Positions 40,002-52,906 are shown, numbered from the stretch's first letter. The stretch: DNA of 64,000 nucleotides from Moringa oleifera (GCA_021397835.1 JAJFZO010000049.1:1989001-2053000); one strand, 5' to 3'. Numbers and translations: made by a program. The notes: a model not told the origin generated them from the sequence alone.

Positions 40002-41648
40002 TCAACCATTGATCATAACGCAGAACTCTTGAAGTTCAGATTGAAAATCAGATTCACTCTTGTGTAGTTTCATCTTTCTTGAAATTTCATCCAGGACTTC
40101 ATATATTTCATCACACCTGGGATGTGATTTATCTTCTACAAGAAACTTATGAACCTCACCTCCCTCTTCAATGAAACTGTATCCGGCTGCTTTGGTAATT
40201 TGGCCGTGCTTCATCACCTTTCTCAGCTTTGCAACTCCATCCCATTGGCCTTTTGATGCGTACATATTAGAAAGAATGACGTAGTTCCCAGGATTCCATG
40301 GCTCAAGCTTGAAGAGTGACTCTGCTGCTACTTCACCAATCTCAATATTGTCATAGATGCTGCAAGCTCCCAAAAGAGCACCCCACACGACTGAATCTGG
40401 TTTCATTGGCATGCTTTTGATGAGATCATATGCTTCCTGCAACGCTCCTGCACGGCCTAGGAGGTCAACCATGCATCCGTAGTGCTCAAGTTTAGGAGTA
40501 ATCTGATAGTTTATGTTCATGGATTCGAAGAGTTGTCGGCCTTTTACAACCAGGCCTCCATGAGTGCATGCTAACAGCAATCCCACAAAGGTTACATCAT
40601 CAGGGGCTGTTCCTTCTCCCTGTTATCAACGACACAGTGGAGGCACATAACCATTCATTGATAACTCGAGAAAAAGCTTGTTTCGTATCAGTAAGCAATA
40701 CCCAGAAAAAACACTACTTACCAGCATTTCATTGTAAACCTGAAGAGCCTGGTTGAATTCTCCATGGACAGCCAAGCCCATGATCATGGAATTCCACGAG
40801 CACAAGTTTCTACTATCGCCAATCTCATCAAACACCAGCCTGGCCTCATTAATTCCACCGCATCTGGCGTACATTTCCAGTATAGCATTGCTGACATACA
40901 GATTCTTGAAGAATCCATTGTCTCTGGCGTATTCTTCGATCCTCTTTCCGACCTCCAGTGCTCCGAGGTTTGCGCAAGCTGGAAGCACACTAGCTATAGT
41001 CACATGGTTAGGCCTCACGCTTTTCGCCTTCTCCATGCTCAGGAACATCGCTAATGCTTTCGCATATTGTCCATTTTGCGAGTACCCAGATATCATCGCG
41101 GTCCAAGAAACCACATTCTTGTCAGTCATCGAATTAAACAACTCCAGAGCTCCCTTCATATCCCCACACCTTGAATAACCCGCAATCATCGAATTCCACG
41201 TGGGTATGTCTTTAACACCCATTTCATCGAACAGTCGACGCGCAAGGTTTATCATACCCAGTTTCGCATACATATCGATTAAAGCAGTCATGGCGAAGGG
41301 GTGGAACTCAAAGCCGGATTTGATAAAGTAGGTGTGGAGCATTTGGCCGTACCAAACCGAGGGAAGGGAAGCGCAGGCAGCGAAGAGGGAGATGAAGGAG
41401 TGTTGATTTGGCAAGCAGCCATTGAGGAGCATTTGGGCATACAGGGAGAGGCATCGGTGAGGTTGGTTGTGAGCAGAGTAGCCCTGGATGAGCTTATTGT
41501 ACAGGAATACTGTTGGCTTAGGAGTAAGGTTGAACAGGTTGTGGGCGTAAAGGAGGTTTGGGATTTCCAAGAGCTTCACCAGGAGGAATTTGTTGTTGTC
41601 TATGCCATTTCTAAGGCTGTGTGCATGGAGCTGTTTTATTTGGTTCAT
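40002..41648 (-). CDS. PLS-class pentatricopeptide repeat protein (E subgroup)
   Basis: Two minus-strand exons, 40722-41648 and 40002-40619, separated by a 102-bp intron inside EML/GEGTAPDD. The product is 514 residues. It starts MNQIKQLHAHSLRNGID and is built of P, L and S-type PPR motifs (for example FLYNKLIQGYSAHNQPHRCL, TWNSMIAGYSRCGDMKGAL, SWTAMISGYSQNGQYAKAL). It ends with E/E+ motifs (VVWGALLGACSIYDNIEIG, YVILSNMYASKGQWDGVAK, AAGYSFIEEGGEVHKF) and no DYW domain. Such proteins bind specific organellar RNA sites and usually recruit C-to-U editing. The target cannot be read off here. Order and wording recall Arabidopsis At5g08510. No strong organelle presequence is seen, so targeting is uncertain. 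A short intron is unusual for PLS PPR genes but has perfect GT-AG ends and restores the family reading. Confidence 0.92.
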
Positions 41649-42258
41649 AACAAATAATTCACAAACTGCTACCAGACTGGCGAAATGATTCTAAACTTAT
41701 GTCACTTGAATTCTATTCATTAAGAATCTATCACAAATTACAGTACAATACTCGATTCTGATGAATAAATAAAACATAGTCAAAGGCCACCTGGTCTGCT
41801 AACCGTGGCTTATGCTAATTCATTGTCGGCTTGAACTATACACAAATTGAATTCTGTGGCACTTAAGAAGACCCACATCCAAATTCCCAGCCCCAAAAAC
41901 AATGAATCAAAAGACGAACTAATATACATCAACCGAAGTAAAGACACTGACTCCTGCGATGACAGACTACGGCAAACCTTTGAGGGCAGATGGGTTTGCC
42001 TAAACACAGTTTCTTCAGTTGATGAGCACAGCTTAGCTTTCAGAGTGACACTATGGCATGCTCGTTTTTTATAGCTCAGAATAAAAGGCATCCATCCTGT
42101 AATCTGTGGATACTCATCTGGTGTCTCCCTGTGGATACTCACATGGCACCTTGGGATGATGCTTGTTAATCAAAAGCATCATGGTGAAGTTTCAGTACAC
42201 CGGCTGGTGCTCATAAAAAATGAGCAAATCTATGAAATTCAAATAGGTTAGCCCAATT
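41649..42258. other. Spacer between PPR gene and U-box gene
   Basis: 610 bp containing the promoter of the minus-strand PPR gene and the 3' flank of the U-box gene. No recognisable protein. Confidence 0.5.
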
Positions 42259-45200
42259 CTAGAAAAAGGAAGATTCTTGATGAAGAACATTCAAGTGAGC
42301 AAGTATTCGAGCTGCAAGAGACTTCATACTAGTGCTCCCCCGCTGGGTTAAGTCAACTAAAGGCATCTGAGCAGAGGGACCATACTTCTGTTTGAGCTCT
42401 GGCAGCCGGAAAATCCTTTCAAAAGTCTTAAGAGCTTTCTCCTGCAAACTGGGAGAAGGTGAACTAAGAAACCTTATCATCAGTGGTATGGCATTTGCTT
42501 CAGCAAGCACCTTACTACCATTCTGCAATCTTTCACCTTCAATTAAAGTCAGTAATGCATCTAAGGAAGCCTCACAGGCTCCGGCATCTGGATCTTCAAG
42601 AACCCTCACAAGGGGTCCCACTGCCTCAGCTTCTATAAGGCAAAATGATGATTTAACACCACAGATTCCACTATGAATCCGGCAGCCCATTTCAGGTGGA
42701 GCAGATAGGCACCAAAACCCCCTGTGCTTTGGTATTGGTCGACTCAGCCCCCGTGAACTCTCTGAAAATCGAGCAAGAGAAGTGGCTGCATGTTTCTTTG
42801 TTTGGGGGGTCCCAAACTCTAGCAACTGCACCAGCAATGGAATAACACCAGCCTCTGCAGCTCGCTTTTGCCATTCCAAGTTTGTTGGAACAGTGAAACG
42901 ACGTATGGCTCCAGTGGCATTTTCTACTAACTGAGTTTTGCTAGGATCATTCTGCCGACTCTTTTGGAGGAGAGAGAGAATCATTGGGAGTGCCCTGGCA
43001 TCCAGAAGCCACTGAGTGATCTGAGAGATTTCTGGAAGGTTGGAGATAATGCCCATTGCAGAAGCAACCTCATCATCATTATTAGAAGAGCTGATAATCT
43101 TCACTAAGGTCTCAAGGCACTTCTGACCTACATGCTCTATGATGGTGGTCTGATCACCATCATCTGCCAGGCAACAGAACAGCTTCACAGCATTTGCTCG
43201 CACGTCAAGGTTATCATGCTCACACAGCTGAACTAGTAGTTGGACAGCAGAGCACTGTATATATCATTCAATTAGTGCTTATATAATGATATTTTACAGC
43301 AACTATTAATACAAAGAAAGTTTTCCTCCCCTCAAAAGAGGGGGAGGGGGGTGGGGAGGAGGGGGGGAAGCAAGAAAGCAAGAGACAAAGTGATAAAAAA
43401 ATTTATATGCAAGCATATCAACACATATATACATGTATGCAAGCATACACATACATGCACACATACAAAGAGACTCCTCCTAAATAGATTATATACCTCT
43501 ACTAACTTGGTCTTGATGTAAGTTGCAGCAGTGGATCTGCATAAGGCATGGAAGGTCTGGAGAATGCCCTGTTGCACGCCAGGCGCTGTCAAACTGATTA
43601 AAGAGAAGAGCTTGAAAATATCATCATCAGACTCCAATAAGGTGACTGGTGTCTGGTCAGATTCCTGGGACACAGTTGATGCAGCAAGGTGCATGATAGT
43701 AGCTGCAACTCGCTCACGCAAGCTTGAGGATGACGAGCTGTGATGAAAAAGGAGGTCGAGTAGTGGGCCTGTTGCACCTGCTCTGATCATCTGCGAGCCA
43801 TTTTTTGGAACACTTGACAGGTTACAGAGAGCTTTAACAGCGACATTTTTCATCTGCATGTCACCATTAGAGACCAAAAAAAGAAGTGGACCCATTACAC
43901 CTCCTTCAACTAAAGAGACTTTATTGTGGTCAGTCAACTCCATTTCCGCCAAAGTATTTGCCATGGTTGCTTTTACATCTTCAGGTCCTGGATAAATAAA
44001 GTGCTTTTTGAATATAAGCAAATGGATCTTCAATCAAGACTGCAAGCCTCAGACACAACCGATTGCAAAAGCAAAGAAATGACAAACTATAAGTAGCAGC
44101 AGGAGTTCATGTCCAACTACCCAAATTTTGAGTTTTTACAGACAAACATAACAAATATATTGATCTTTTATAAATAAACTCTGCAGATCCTGTGCCAGGC
44201 AAATTCAATTTTATTTATTTTTTTTGAATAGGTAAATTCAAATTTATTATGTCTGCTCCCATGAATTTATCAAATTCAGCAATGTACAATGAAAAATGTT
44301 TCCCAAGAGAAGAAAGCTGTACCAGTTAAAAATTTTCTTATTTTGAGCAATATGTACTCAATTTCTTATGCAAAAAGTACTTGAAATACTTTTGAAATGA
44401 AGAAATGTACTGATAGAGTGATAAAGCAAAATAACTCAATTTCTCACAACATTGGAGTATATGTTCCATGTAACACAGGGGCACTGAATTTAGTCAACAT
44501 TAGATGGAAAATTAAGCTTTCGTACTCTATCTAATCAAGCTCTACTTGTTTTATATTCTTATGTTGTTCTTGAATTGTCACAAAAAAACATGGGAAACAT
44601 TTCATTATGTTGTCTAATTTTTTGAGATATTTCGTTTATTGATAGAGTAGTTTCATGAGACATCTATTAAGTACAATGACTTCACCATAAGGTGACTGTG
44701 GGTGAGGGGAAGTTCAGGTCTGTGGGCAAAAGACAAGATTTTCTACTTCAACTTCAATATATTCACATATTGCAGTTCAAGGCTTCTGATACTGAGATTA
44801 TCGTAAGACACATAAAAAGAAGTGCAAGGTCCATTTATGATAAACCAAGGAACAAGTTTTGTTTGAAGCCAAAAACCTGTAGAGAGACGCTGCAGCAGAT
44901 GTTTAAAGTAATTCACTTTCGCCATTTGTATAACATTCTGATCAGAGAATGAGAGATTCTCCAACAGCTCTTGTGCATCTCTAGCAGCTTGACTGTCATC
45001 ACTGCTTGACATAGTCACCAAGAGAAGAATGCAACCCTGGACCTTCCCAATGCGATCTTGTAGGACACCATAGTGAGATAATTTCAATAGTAATGCCACT
45101 GCCAACTTCCTTTCATCAATGCGTCGCCCAAGAGAACGAACAATAAATTCAATTGCATTATCGACTTTGGCAACTCTTTCCTGCAACATATTCCAGCTTT

Positions 45201-47042
45201 CATGGGAGAAAAGTAAAATAAAAGCAAAGAAGAATAGTGGCATAATTTGTTGGCTCTATATTTATAAAGGAACACGTGACTTCTTTTGTTTTGTAAAACA
45301 AGAAAAGAAAAGAAGGGTTACTTTAGTCCAGAAGGATACAAGTTGGATCCATCAGTGTGATGGTCACTGAATCCATAGTCCAAACAAAGTGTTTCAGCAA
45401 CCTTTTTTTGGAATTCATTTCAAAGTGTCTTTTTGGAATTCATTTCAAAGTGTCTGTAATAAATCAAATAATTTTTCTACCGTCGCTCAAGAGCAATCCA
45501 AAAGACCACAGGTTAAAATCCTTTATCTACATGAAGACAAAGCAATAAATTTAACATTTCATAGATAAATTTTTCATTAAGCAAACAATATATTCTTCAC
45601 ACAGATATGAAGTACCTATATCAGATATGAATCTAATTCTTCAACATAGGCGATCATATAGATACATTTAAATAAAAGCAAAAGTTTAGAAAGCCACGTT
45701 TTATTATACAAGAGTTCTCTGGTTGCATCTTATTACACACAGAAAGAGAAACACACACACATGCAGGCAAACACGTACACACAGAGCCATGTAGTTTAAA
45801 CAGTATTACCTTGGCATCATCACTATACTTTGCCAGAATGTTAAGGATAAGAAGAGCATGGTTCCTTATATCACGATTTTTTGAACCAAGAAGTTGAATA
45901 AGTTCTGGGATGTAGTTCTCCAATATAACCCATTCCTGGTGCTGGTCACTTTGTTCACAGAGATCCAGCAGCTGTTGTAGGCAGCAAAGGACTTCTTCCC
46001 CCTCTTCAGACATGAGTTTCGGTTTCATGGAAGCAATTGTTATCATTGTATTCCTGTCCCTCCATTCTTCTATTGATTGCCTTAAAGTTTTGTTTGGCCG
46101 TAGAACTGATGTATTCAAAAGGGTCATAGTCAAAGGACAGGATTTGTTTCCATCTGCGAACCACTTTTCTATTGCATTTCTCTCAAATGTCTGACCTGAA
46201 GAAGTCTCTACAGGATCCACCATAACATCACGAGTGATTGGACAGTAAAATGACTGAAGAGGTTCCAATGGTTGAGTACCCAAAGACTTCCGCTTTGTAA
46301 AATACTTTACCTCTTTCTCCCTGGGAGAAGAAGCAGCATCGGCCCTTTCTAACAGAGCAATTATCTGATCCATTTGTATAGCTTCAGCTTGGTCCTTCCT
46401 CAGCCGGGCATTCTCAATCTCATTTCTGAACTCTTCAATTTCCTTCTTCAGTGCTGACCTCTCAGTTGAGATCCCAACAGCCTCTGCTATGAGAGCCAAC
46501 AAACTATTGGCATAAGAACGATCAAAATTCCTCTCCTGTATTCCTGTCTCAATTTTCTCCAAAATCTGCTCTTCTGTTACAGCTGACTTAAACTCAGCTC
46601 TCTGCATATTGTCATAGAGCTTTTCAATTTCTTCAACTATGCCTGATGCAAGATCCAGAGAGGCCAAAGGAAGGAGACCCAGGGCCCGGCTTATCTCTCT
46701 TGTCGTGTCCTTTAAACGCTTAACTATCATCCTGCAATTCATTAAGAGATATACTTTGTTTCTTTTTCCACATTCAAGAGTCAGTTGTTTTGCAGCTTTG
46801 ATCTCCCGATTGAGAATCTCGATAGCATTGTTTAAGCTGTCAGAGAGACTGACATCTGTCTTGTTCAACTCTTTTAGTATTGGAACAATTCTTCCCAAGT
46901 AATCTGCAAGGTCCTTGAAACTATCTTTCTTAATCAGGACATCGTTGGCAGCAAGTACAATCTCAAGAATGCCTTCCACAACCTGTGACAGGACTTCTGA
47001 AGCCGGAGAAAATGAGGTACTATTGAGAAGATCTACTGCCAT
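42259..47042 (-). CDS. U-box/ARM-repeat E3 ubiquitin ligase (PUB42/43/44-like)
   Basis: Four minus-strand exons: 45810-47042, 44877-45180, 43497-43987 and 42259-43254. They give 1007 residues with matching phases. The N-terminal helical domain (about 15-230) resembles the U-box N-terminal domain. It is followed by a U-box (about 263-337: SFYCPITRDVMVDPVETSSGQTFER, IEKWF, TLRQSIEEWRDRN) and a long C-terminal armadillo-repeat solenoid (LIQLLGS, GPLLDLLFHH, GVIPLLVQLLEFG, GPLVRVLEDPDAG). It would accept ubiquitin from an E2 and present substrates through the ARM repeats. Relatives such as PUB44/SAUL1 control senescence and immunity at the plasma membrane. The start at 47042 (MAVDLLNSTS) is the first ATG in frame. 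A 21-codon upstream frame is noted separately. The ARM region around RGFWCLSAPPEMGCRIHSG is typical of this subfamily. Confidence 0.92.
45405..45454. repeat. Perfect tandem duplication, two 25-bp copies
   Basis: The unit TTTTTGGAATTC... ending AAAGTGTC occurs twice back to back (45405-45429 and 45430-45454) without mismatch, inside the first intron of the U-box gene. Confidence 0.9.
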
Positions 47043-47104
47043 AATAAATAACCAATGCAAGCTAAGCAGCAAAACCGTCTTTACCCATGTGATGGAGAGA
47101 CTGA

Positions 47105-47170
47105 CTAAAAGTGGAAATGGTCCAATCTCAGGAGGATTTCCTTACCATTTTGATCTAAGGCAGCTTCCAT
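47105..47170 (-). other. Possible upstream open reading frame of the U-box gene
   Basis: A 21-codon frame, MEAALDQNGKEILLRLD..., lies 62 bp upstream of the U-box start codon on the same strand and would be in the leader if that region is transcribed. A GT at AATG/GTAAGG within it could instead be a leader-intron donor. Neither can be settled from sequence alone. Confidence 0.3.
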
Positions 47171-47328
47171 ACCCAAATCAGCCTCCCACTTTTATGACGT
47201 AACTTCCTACACTGAAAATCCATTTGAATTCAGTCAGTCAGGTCCACACTAGATTGATGATAAATTGAATATCTACTCTGTTTCTCTCCCTCTTTCTCTA
47301 ACACATCAGCACATGTAGACCACACTTA

Positions 47329-47460
47329 GATATAACCTCTAGTTCGTCGTTATTAAGCATAAAATGAAAAATAATCACACAGCACAACTTCAGGGATATA
47401 ACCTCCACTTCGTTGTTACTAAGCATACAACGGAAAAGAATCACACAGCATAACTTAGTT
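47329..47460. repeat. Tandem duplication, two 66-bp copies
   Basis: 47329-47394 and 47395-47460 both begin gatataacctc and contain tcacacagca. They are about 85 per cent alike by eye and lie upstream of the U-box gene. Confidence 0.8.
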
Positions 47461-50400
47461 GGCTAATCCAGTCAAAATCTTAAAGAAATAAATCAAAACT
47501 TCAACACCCAAATTTTACTTGCTGAAGAAACTACATATGCCTTGATTGAATGAGCCTGATCAGATGAATGGGCCTTGTTTATACAAGTTTCCATATATAA
47601 TTTCATCATGCAGCAAATAATATCCTTTTAAAACCTAGGTTCAACCAAACATAAACTGGACATCTATGATTTTCGAAAACATACTAAGCATGACCCTCAA
47701 ACAAAAAGAGAAAGAGAAAGTGTAGAATACGTCACTTACAGACAAAATTCAACACACTGAGATCAAGAAAGGTGCAGTTAAGCTTCTTTCTTCAAATTGA
47801 GCCCAAATGGAGAAACTTTCAACACATTTGGGGACTACCCACCGCAAGCTAAGACTAACGAAGTCAACAATGCCTCGTAACGTTGAATCACACTAAAATT
47901 AAAGGTTTTCAGCGATCTCAGACATAGGGTCACAGAGAACCTGAGTAAAAAAAGAGTAGAATGGATGCCCACACAAATTCATAAAACCTCTGCACAGGAA
48001 AGTTCGCCAGAAAATGAGGGAAATGATTTTCCGCGAAAACACCCACCTATTGCGTGCGTCTCTGAGACGAATAGCTTCCGTACCACAGGAAATAATTTCT
48101 TTCTCTTCCGCTTTTGATTTTGTTGCCTTGAAAAGTCTTACTTCATCTCAAGGACCAACCTAAACTCGAAAGTAAACACACGTTTTGCTGTCACTATTTA
48201 AACTTTGTTTCCGCTTGTGGAGACCTTCTGCTTTGACCTAGTAGGAGTATGGAGTAACTCGCCGGTATCGCTATCGTATAATAAAAAGAATAAAAGAATG
48301 CCATTTGGCTGTAACGATCAAGTTATACCGTGAAAACAAGTATACTTTATTTAACCAAGTAGGGTAAGCCATGAATATAATTCCAGCCATGGTAACCGTC
48401 ACAAAGATAACAGGTTAAAAGAGATAAGTGGGAACTGAAAGCGCCGGCCTCTTGGTGCCCAACCACGAGCCTAGGCCCGAAGATGGCTTTTTACTTTCAA
48501 GGTATGCTGGCATTTCTCTACAATGGGAAAAACACGTTTTAACGAAGCATGAAAAATATTGAGTCAAATGTGAGTGTCCTCAATTGCTTCTAGCAATCGA
48601 ATTGAGAGAGAAGAAAATCACCAGTTGTCTCTTATCTCCAGCATTTACAGCTGCAAATACAGACAAAGACTTAGTAAAGCTGACAGCGAATGCTCGAGAA
48701 TACAAATAAGAATTGGTTCTTCCAGCTACCAAGCTTCTTGAGTTCCCCTTTCATATTGTTTGGTGCCCACGAAATGACAATACAAATCTTGTAGTTGGTG
48801 GGCAAAACAGGGTTTAGTGGGCAATTTAGGCTGTGTTCAACGTGATGATTGTAGGCGGAGTAGTGTCATCACCTTCAAGATTCATTGTTAAGGTACAATA
48901 CAAGGCTGTTTTTCTTTTGTTTTTTTCGATGTAGGCCACCTGAAATCGACTACAGATGCAACTAGCTCCTTTCCTTTCACTGATGAATTAGTAGGATAAT
49001 ATGACCCGAATTTCTACCAAATTGAAGAATGGATCACCCATTTGACCAGCCTCTTCAACACAAGTCACTACAATCAACTGCTCTTGAATGAGGGCGGTGG
49101 CATGGGGGCCAAAGTGCACAACAGGGAAGCAATGATCACGGCAAAGAAAACCAATCACTAAAAGGGAAGAAAGTGGGCTCCATAACTGTGGAAAAGCTTT
49201 AGACAAGGCTTGAATTTTGGTTAAATTGCTATCTTAAGCATTGGGTTGGTTAGATTCTTGACGGATTTATTTGTTGGGGCTGGATCCTGTTAGACTTTTC
49301 TAAGATCGCAATTGAGTCTTTGATAATGGTTCCTTTAGTCCTCTTTCCAAGGATATTACTGACCACATCTTAGCCATACTGAGTAGCTTTTTAATAGGAC
49401 ACCAGGTCAAATGATCTGGGGAACTCATTTGATTGCAAATATTAATCAAAAATCAAAAATGGTTTTTACTTCCAAATTCCTCTTGATAGAAAGGAATTTT
49501 ATTCTCTCTACCCTTCTTGAATGGCTCAAGGCCAATGCCCAATAATCCAACACTCCATTTACTGTTTCTCTTCTCAAGAGAAGTAGCTTCATTGAGATCA
49601 AACAAGTCTCACTTGACTTTAGGTTGATTCAATCTTCATGCAGACAGGCCTTTCATGGACTGACCCAGGGTTTTCATGAGCAAAAAAGGGTGCAAAGAGA
49701 TAAGACTAGACAGTGAATCAATAATAATGTGACTGTAATTGAAACACATTTAGTGTGTGTTTGCCAAACTTCAAAGATTTTGAGACAGATAAAGCCTGGC
49801 CAAGTAACTAATACAGACAATAAATTCATATCATACTTGATGCTGAAGTAGTCATTAGAACAGCTGGGGAAAGATCTTAACCACACATCCAAATGTTCCC
49901 ATGCTTGATGGCGGCATGTTCTGTCCATGACGCAATCATTCCTATGGTTTATATTGAAGCATAACTGTAGAGCGGCAAATAGGTTGACAGATGCATTAAC
50001 CAAGAAAGCAATAAAGGAAAGCAAAATCAAGGTTCGCACTTTTGATCATCTTCCAATAGATGTATTAGATGGATGTTACTTTAAATAAAGGAGCCATGCC
50101 TCCAGAACAAACTTGTATCATGAAATTTGGTCTTCTATCAGTAATATAAATCATATGTTCAAGAAAAGAAAAAAGATGTATCACAATCACATAGATGCAA
50201 AAAGTCACTAGCATTAAACATTTATTGTTTGACACTTCGTCGCCAGGCTAGAGATCTCAACCTCTCATATATGTCCAAATCTATTACAACAATATACAAG
50301 TAGTGATAAATCATAAACAAACAGAGAAAAAGCTTTAGCTCTTTAGGCAAATTCAACATACCCAAGTGAAATCAATTTGTAGTGAAATTGATTTGTTGTT

Positions 50401-50910
50401 CTCCAACTAACCGCCTCCTAATTTATCCTATCTGACAGCAGTGAATAGAACAAGGATATCCAATATTACTTTCATCCGTTGCAAAATTCTCAGAAATTAG
50501 TGTTTCTTCAGTTAAGTCCAGTTCCTTCTGATATGAGCTGCAACATCCACAGTAACTATATCCACTGGCCTGGGGATATTATGGCCTGCTATCACCACAA
50601 TTCTTGAAAACAACACTAAAGACAGTTCTTGAAAGGCTTGTCGGTGCTGGTGTTACAGAGCCGCAGCTAGTCATCAATCAAAGCTATGCCCCTACAGGGA
50701 AACAGGTGTATTGTCCTTGCAACCTTAGCTCTGTAGTCCACCAAAACCTTCAGAATCTAGAAAGGGAACCTGAAAGAAAAGTCCCATGTGTCTAACCTTC
50801 TAAAGGATAGACTACCTAGTGGACTCTTTCAAAGTAACCTCTAAGATTCACATCTAAAGTTAAGTTCAATGTATGTTCTTACATGCTACAAAAGCCTGTA
50901 GGTCCTTTCT

Positions 50911-52527
50911 TTAGGTAGCATTCTCTCTTAGCAATCTATCAAGGATAGCTGCTCCTTTGTCCAGCTTAGCAACAAGGTTGGTCAAGAAAAGGTCCCAAGA
51001 TTCCCTATCAACCTGTCCACTTGACATAGCCATTGAGATAACCTCAGTAACATCACCTTCCTTCCCCAAGCCGTTTAGCCCTTCGATCAAGATAGAGTAC
51101 GTCGACTTGTTTGGGACACATCCTTTATCTAACATCTCCTCCAAAATCTTGACACCCTCCTTCACATTGCCAATCTTACACAATCCCTCAATCAACATGT
51201 TGTACGTGAATGCATTAGGGGTACACCCCTTTTCCACCATGTCATCCCACAACCTCCCTGCCTCAGTCAACTCCCCTCTCTCACACATGCCTGCAATTAG
51301 TGTATTATATGTCAAGAGACTTGGAATAGAACCTTTCTCAAACTCATCAAACAACTTTCTAGCTTCCCAGACACTCCCTTCCTTGCAGAGCCAGTGTATA
51401 AGCGTGCTCAAAATAGCATTATCAGGCATGCAGTTCTTCTTCAACATCCTCCTCCACAAGCCACAAGCATCCTCCACCTTCCTTTCTTCACATAACACAT
51501 CAATCACCTTACAACACAGCGTGGAACTTGGTATGTACTTCTTCTCAAGCATGTCATCAATCATGTTGCGGGCTTCCCCGGATTTCTTCTCCTTGCAGAA
51601 GGCCTCAATCATGACCCCGTAAGTCACCTCATTTGGCTCAACGCCATTATCCTCCATATCATCCATAACCTTAATTGCATCATCGAACCTTCCCAGTTTG
51701 CAGTACCCATCCATCAAAACCGTGTACGTGGTAGCATCAGGGACCCACCCTCGATCCAAAAGCTCCTGAAAAACCTTCTTAGCACCCTTCATATCTCCAC
51801 GCGCAACATATCCACCAAGAATCGTGGTGTAAGTAACCACATTTGGCACCATGCCAATCGAAGGCATTTCGTCTAATACCTTGAGCGCACCTTCAACGTC
51901 GTTCTTCTTGCAAAGCGCTTTGATCAAGATGTTGCCAGTGAAGACATTTGGTACAACTTCGAACTTATCTTTGGAATTCCTGAAAATTAGGTGAACCAAA
52001 TCGTACCTCTTATTTTGCACCAAAGCGTTTAATAACGTGTTTAGTGATCTAACGGAACGTTGAACACCGAAATTCTGGATTCGCATAAATGTTTTAAGAG
52101 CCAACTTAGGGCGACCTGCGAAACCGTAATTTCGGATAACTCCAATGAACAAATTTTCTCCGCACTTGATTTGTGGATTGTTTTGGAGCTCGGTAAGAAG
52201 AGACTCCATTGGGTGAAAAGCGCGGGCGCGACAGAGCTTGAGGAGGATGGAGTGGTAGGTGTCATAATTATGGGAAAAGTTGGGATGGAATTTGCCAGCG
52301 TAGAGGAAAATTTGGAGAGCAAGATCGAGATTTTGCTGGCGAGAGATCATCGACACGAGACGCTTGGGATAGAGGCGTTGAGGCCACGGTTTGATCGGGG
52401 GCGTGACAGTGTAATACTCGAAGAGTGGCGAGTGGGGATCAACATTGGACAGGTCGACAGTGGAAAGGGAACGGGCGATGCTCACAGGCTGAAGGAGTGT
52501 GATCTTCAGGCGGTGAGGCAACAGCAT
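50911..52527 (-). CDS. P-class pentatricopeptide repeat protein, probably mitochondrial
   Basis: Intronless, 538 residues from the ATG at 52527 (MLLPHRLKITLLQPVSIARSL). The frame extends 17 codons further but without an ATG. The basic, serine-rich N-terminus lacking acidic residues fits a mitochondrial presequence. About ten to twelve 35-residue P-type PPR motifs follow, for example VVTYTTILGGYVARGDMKGA, TTYTVLMDGYCKLGRFDDA, LTYNTLIAGMCERGELTEA and FTYNMLIEGLCKIGNVKEG. No E or DYW domain is present. P-class PPRs bind organellar transcripts and support their stability, splicing or translation. It resembles Arabidopsis At5g16420 in order and length, from memory. It stands 379 bp from the delta-like gene's stop codon and reads in the same direction. 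Confidence 0.93.
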   Translation of the reverse strand: MLLPHRLKITLLQPVSIARSLSTVDLSNVDPHSPLFEYYTVTPPIKPWPQRLYPKRLVSMISRQQNLDLALQIFLYAGKFHPNFSHNYDTYHSILLKLCRARAFHPMESLLTELQNNPQIKCGENLFIGVIRNYGFAGRPKLALKTFMRIQNFGVQRSVRSLNTLLNALVQNKRYDLVHLIFRNSKDKFEVVPNVFTGNILIKALCKKNDVEGALKVLDEMPSIGMVPNVVTYTTILGGYVARGDMKGAKKVFQELLDRGWVPDATTYTVLMDGYCKLGRFDDAIKVMDDMEDNGVEPNEVTYGVMIEAFCKEKKSGEARNMIDDMLEKKYIPSSTLCCKVIDVLCEERKVEDACGLWRRMLKKNCMPDNAILSTLIHWLCKEGSVWEARKLFDEFEKGSIPSLLTYNTLIAGMCERGELTEAGRLWDDMVEKGCTPNAFTYNMLIEGLCKIGNVKEGVKILEEMLDKGCVPNKSTYSILIEGLNGLGKEGDVTEVISMAMSSGQVDRESWDLFLTNLVAKLDKGAAILDRLLRENAT

Positions 52528-52906
52528 CGTTGAGAGAATTGCAGATACCTCGAGGATGGTGATTCTGCAACTAATCAAAACACGCCCTTTATCTCAGCGT
52601 TTATATGACGAGCTTAACGAAATGGAAATGGTAAACAGCCAGTGGAAACGTCGTCGTTTCAACGCCCCTGCTCGTTTGCTTCAAACAATTATCTTCATCT
52701 TTTTAGTTGTCTCATGTTACGTCCTTCATTACATATATTGAAATGCAGAGAGAAGATTTGAGCTAAACACCCAAAGGGAATTTGAGATTAAGTAAAAGAT
52801 GAAAGTTTAATCTCTGTTTTTCCGATTAAAGTTATAACCTATCCAACACAAACTGCTGTTGGAATAGCTGATAATCTTGCAATTACACTTTGTTAATGGA
52901 GTCAGC
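52528..52906. other. Spacer between PPR gene and ATP-synthase delta-like gene
   Basis: 379 bp between two minus-strand genes. It must hold the PPR promoter and the 3' end of the delta-like transcript. No other feature is seen. Confidence 0.5.

Larger units (their letters stand above)
47043..50910. other. Intergenic region upstream of the U-box gene
   Basis: About 3.9 kb. The left part (to roughly 48.2 kb) probably contains the U-box gene leader and promoter. It includes an upstream frame at 47105-47170 and a tandem duplication at 47329-47460. Minus-strand frames at 48988-49206 (72 codons) and 49674-50039 (about 120 codons) have no recognisable domain. The rest shows no feature. Confidence 0.4.

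Noticed and set aside
48988..50039. Minus-strand frames of 72 and about 120 codons
   Set aside because: Translations match no domain I recognise and there is no splice-consistent extension.
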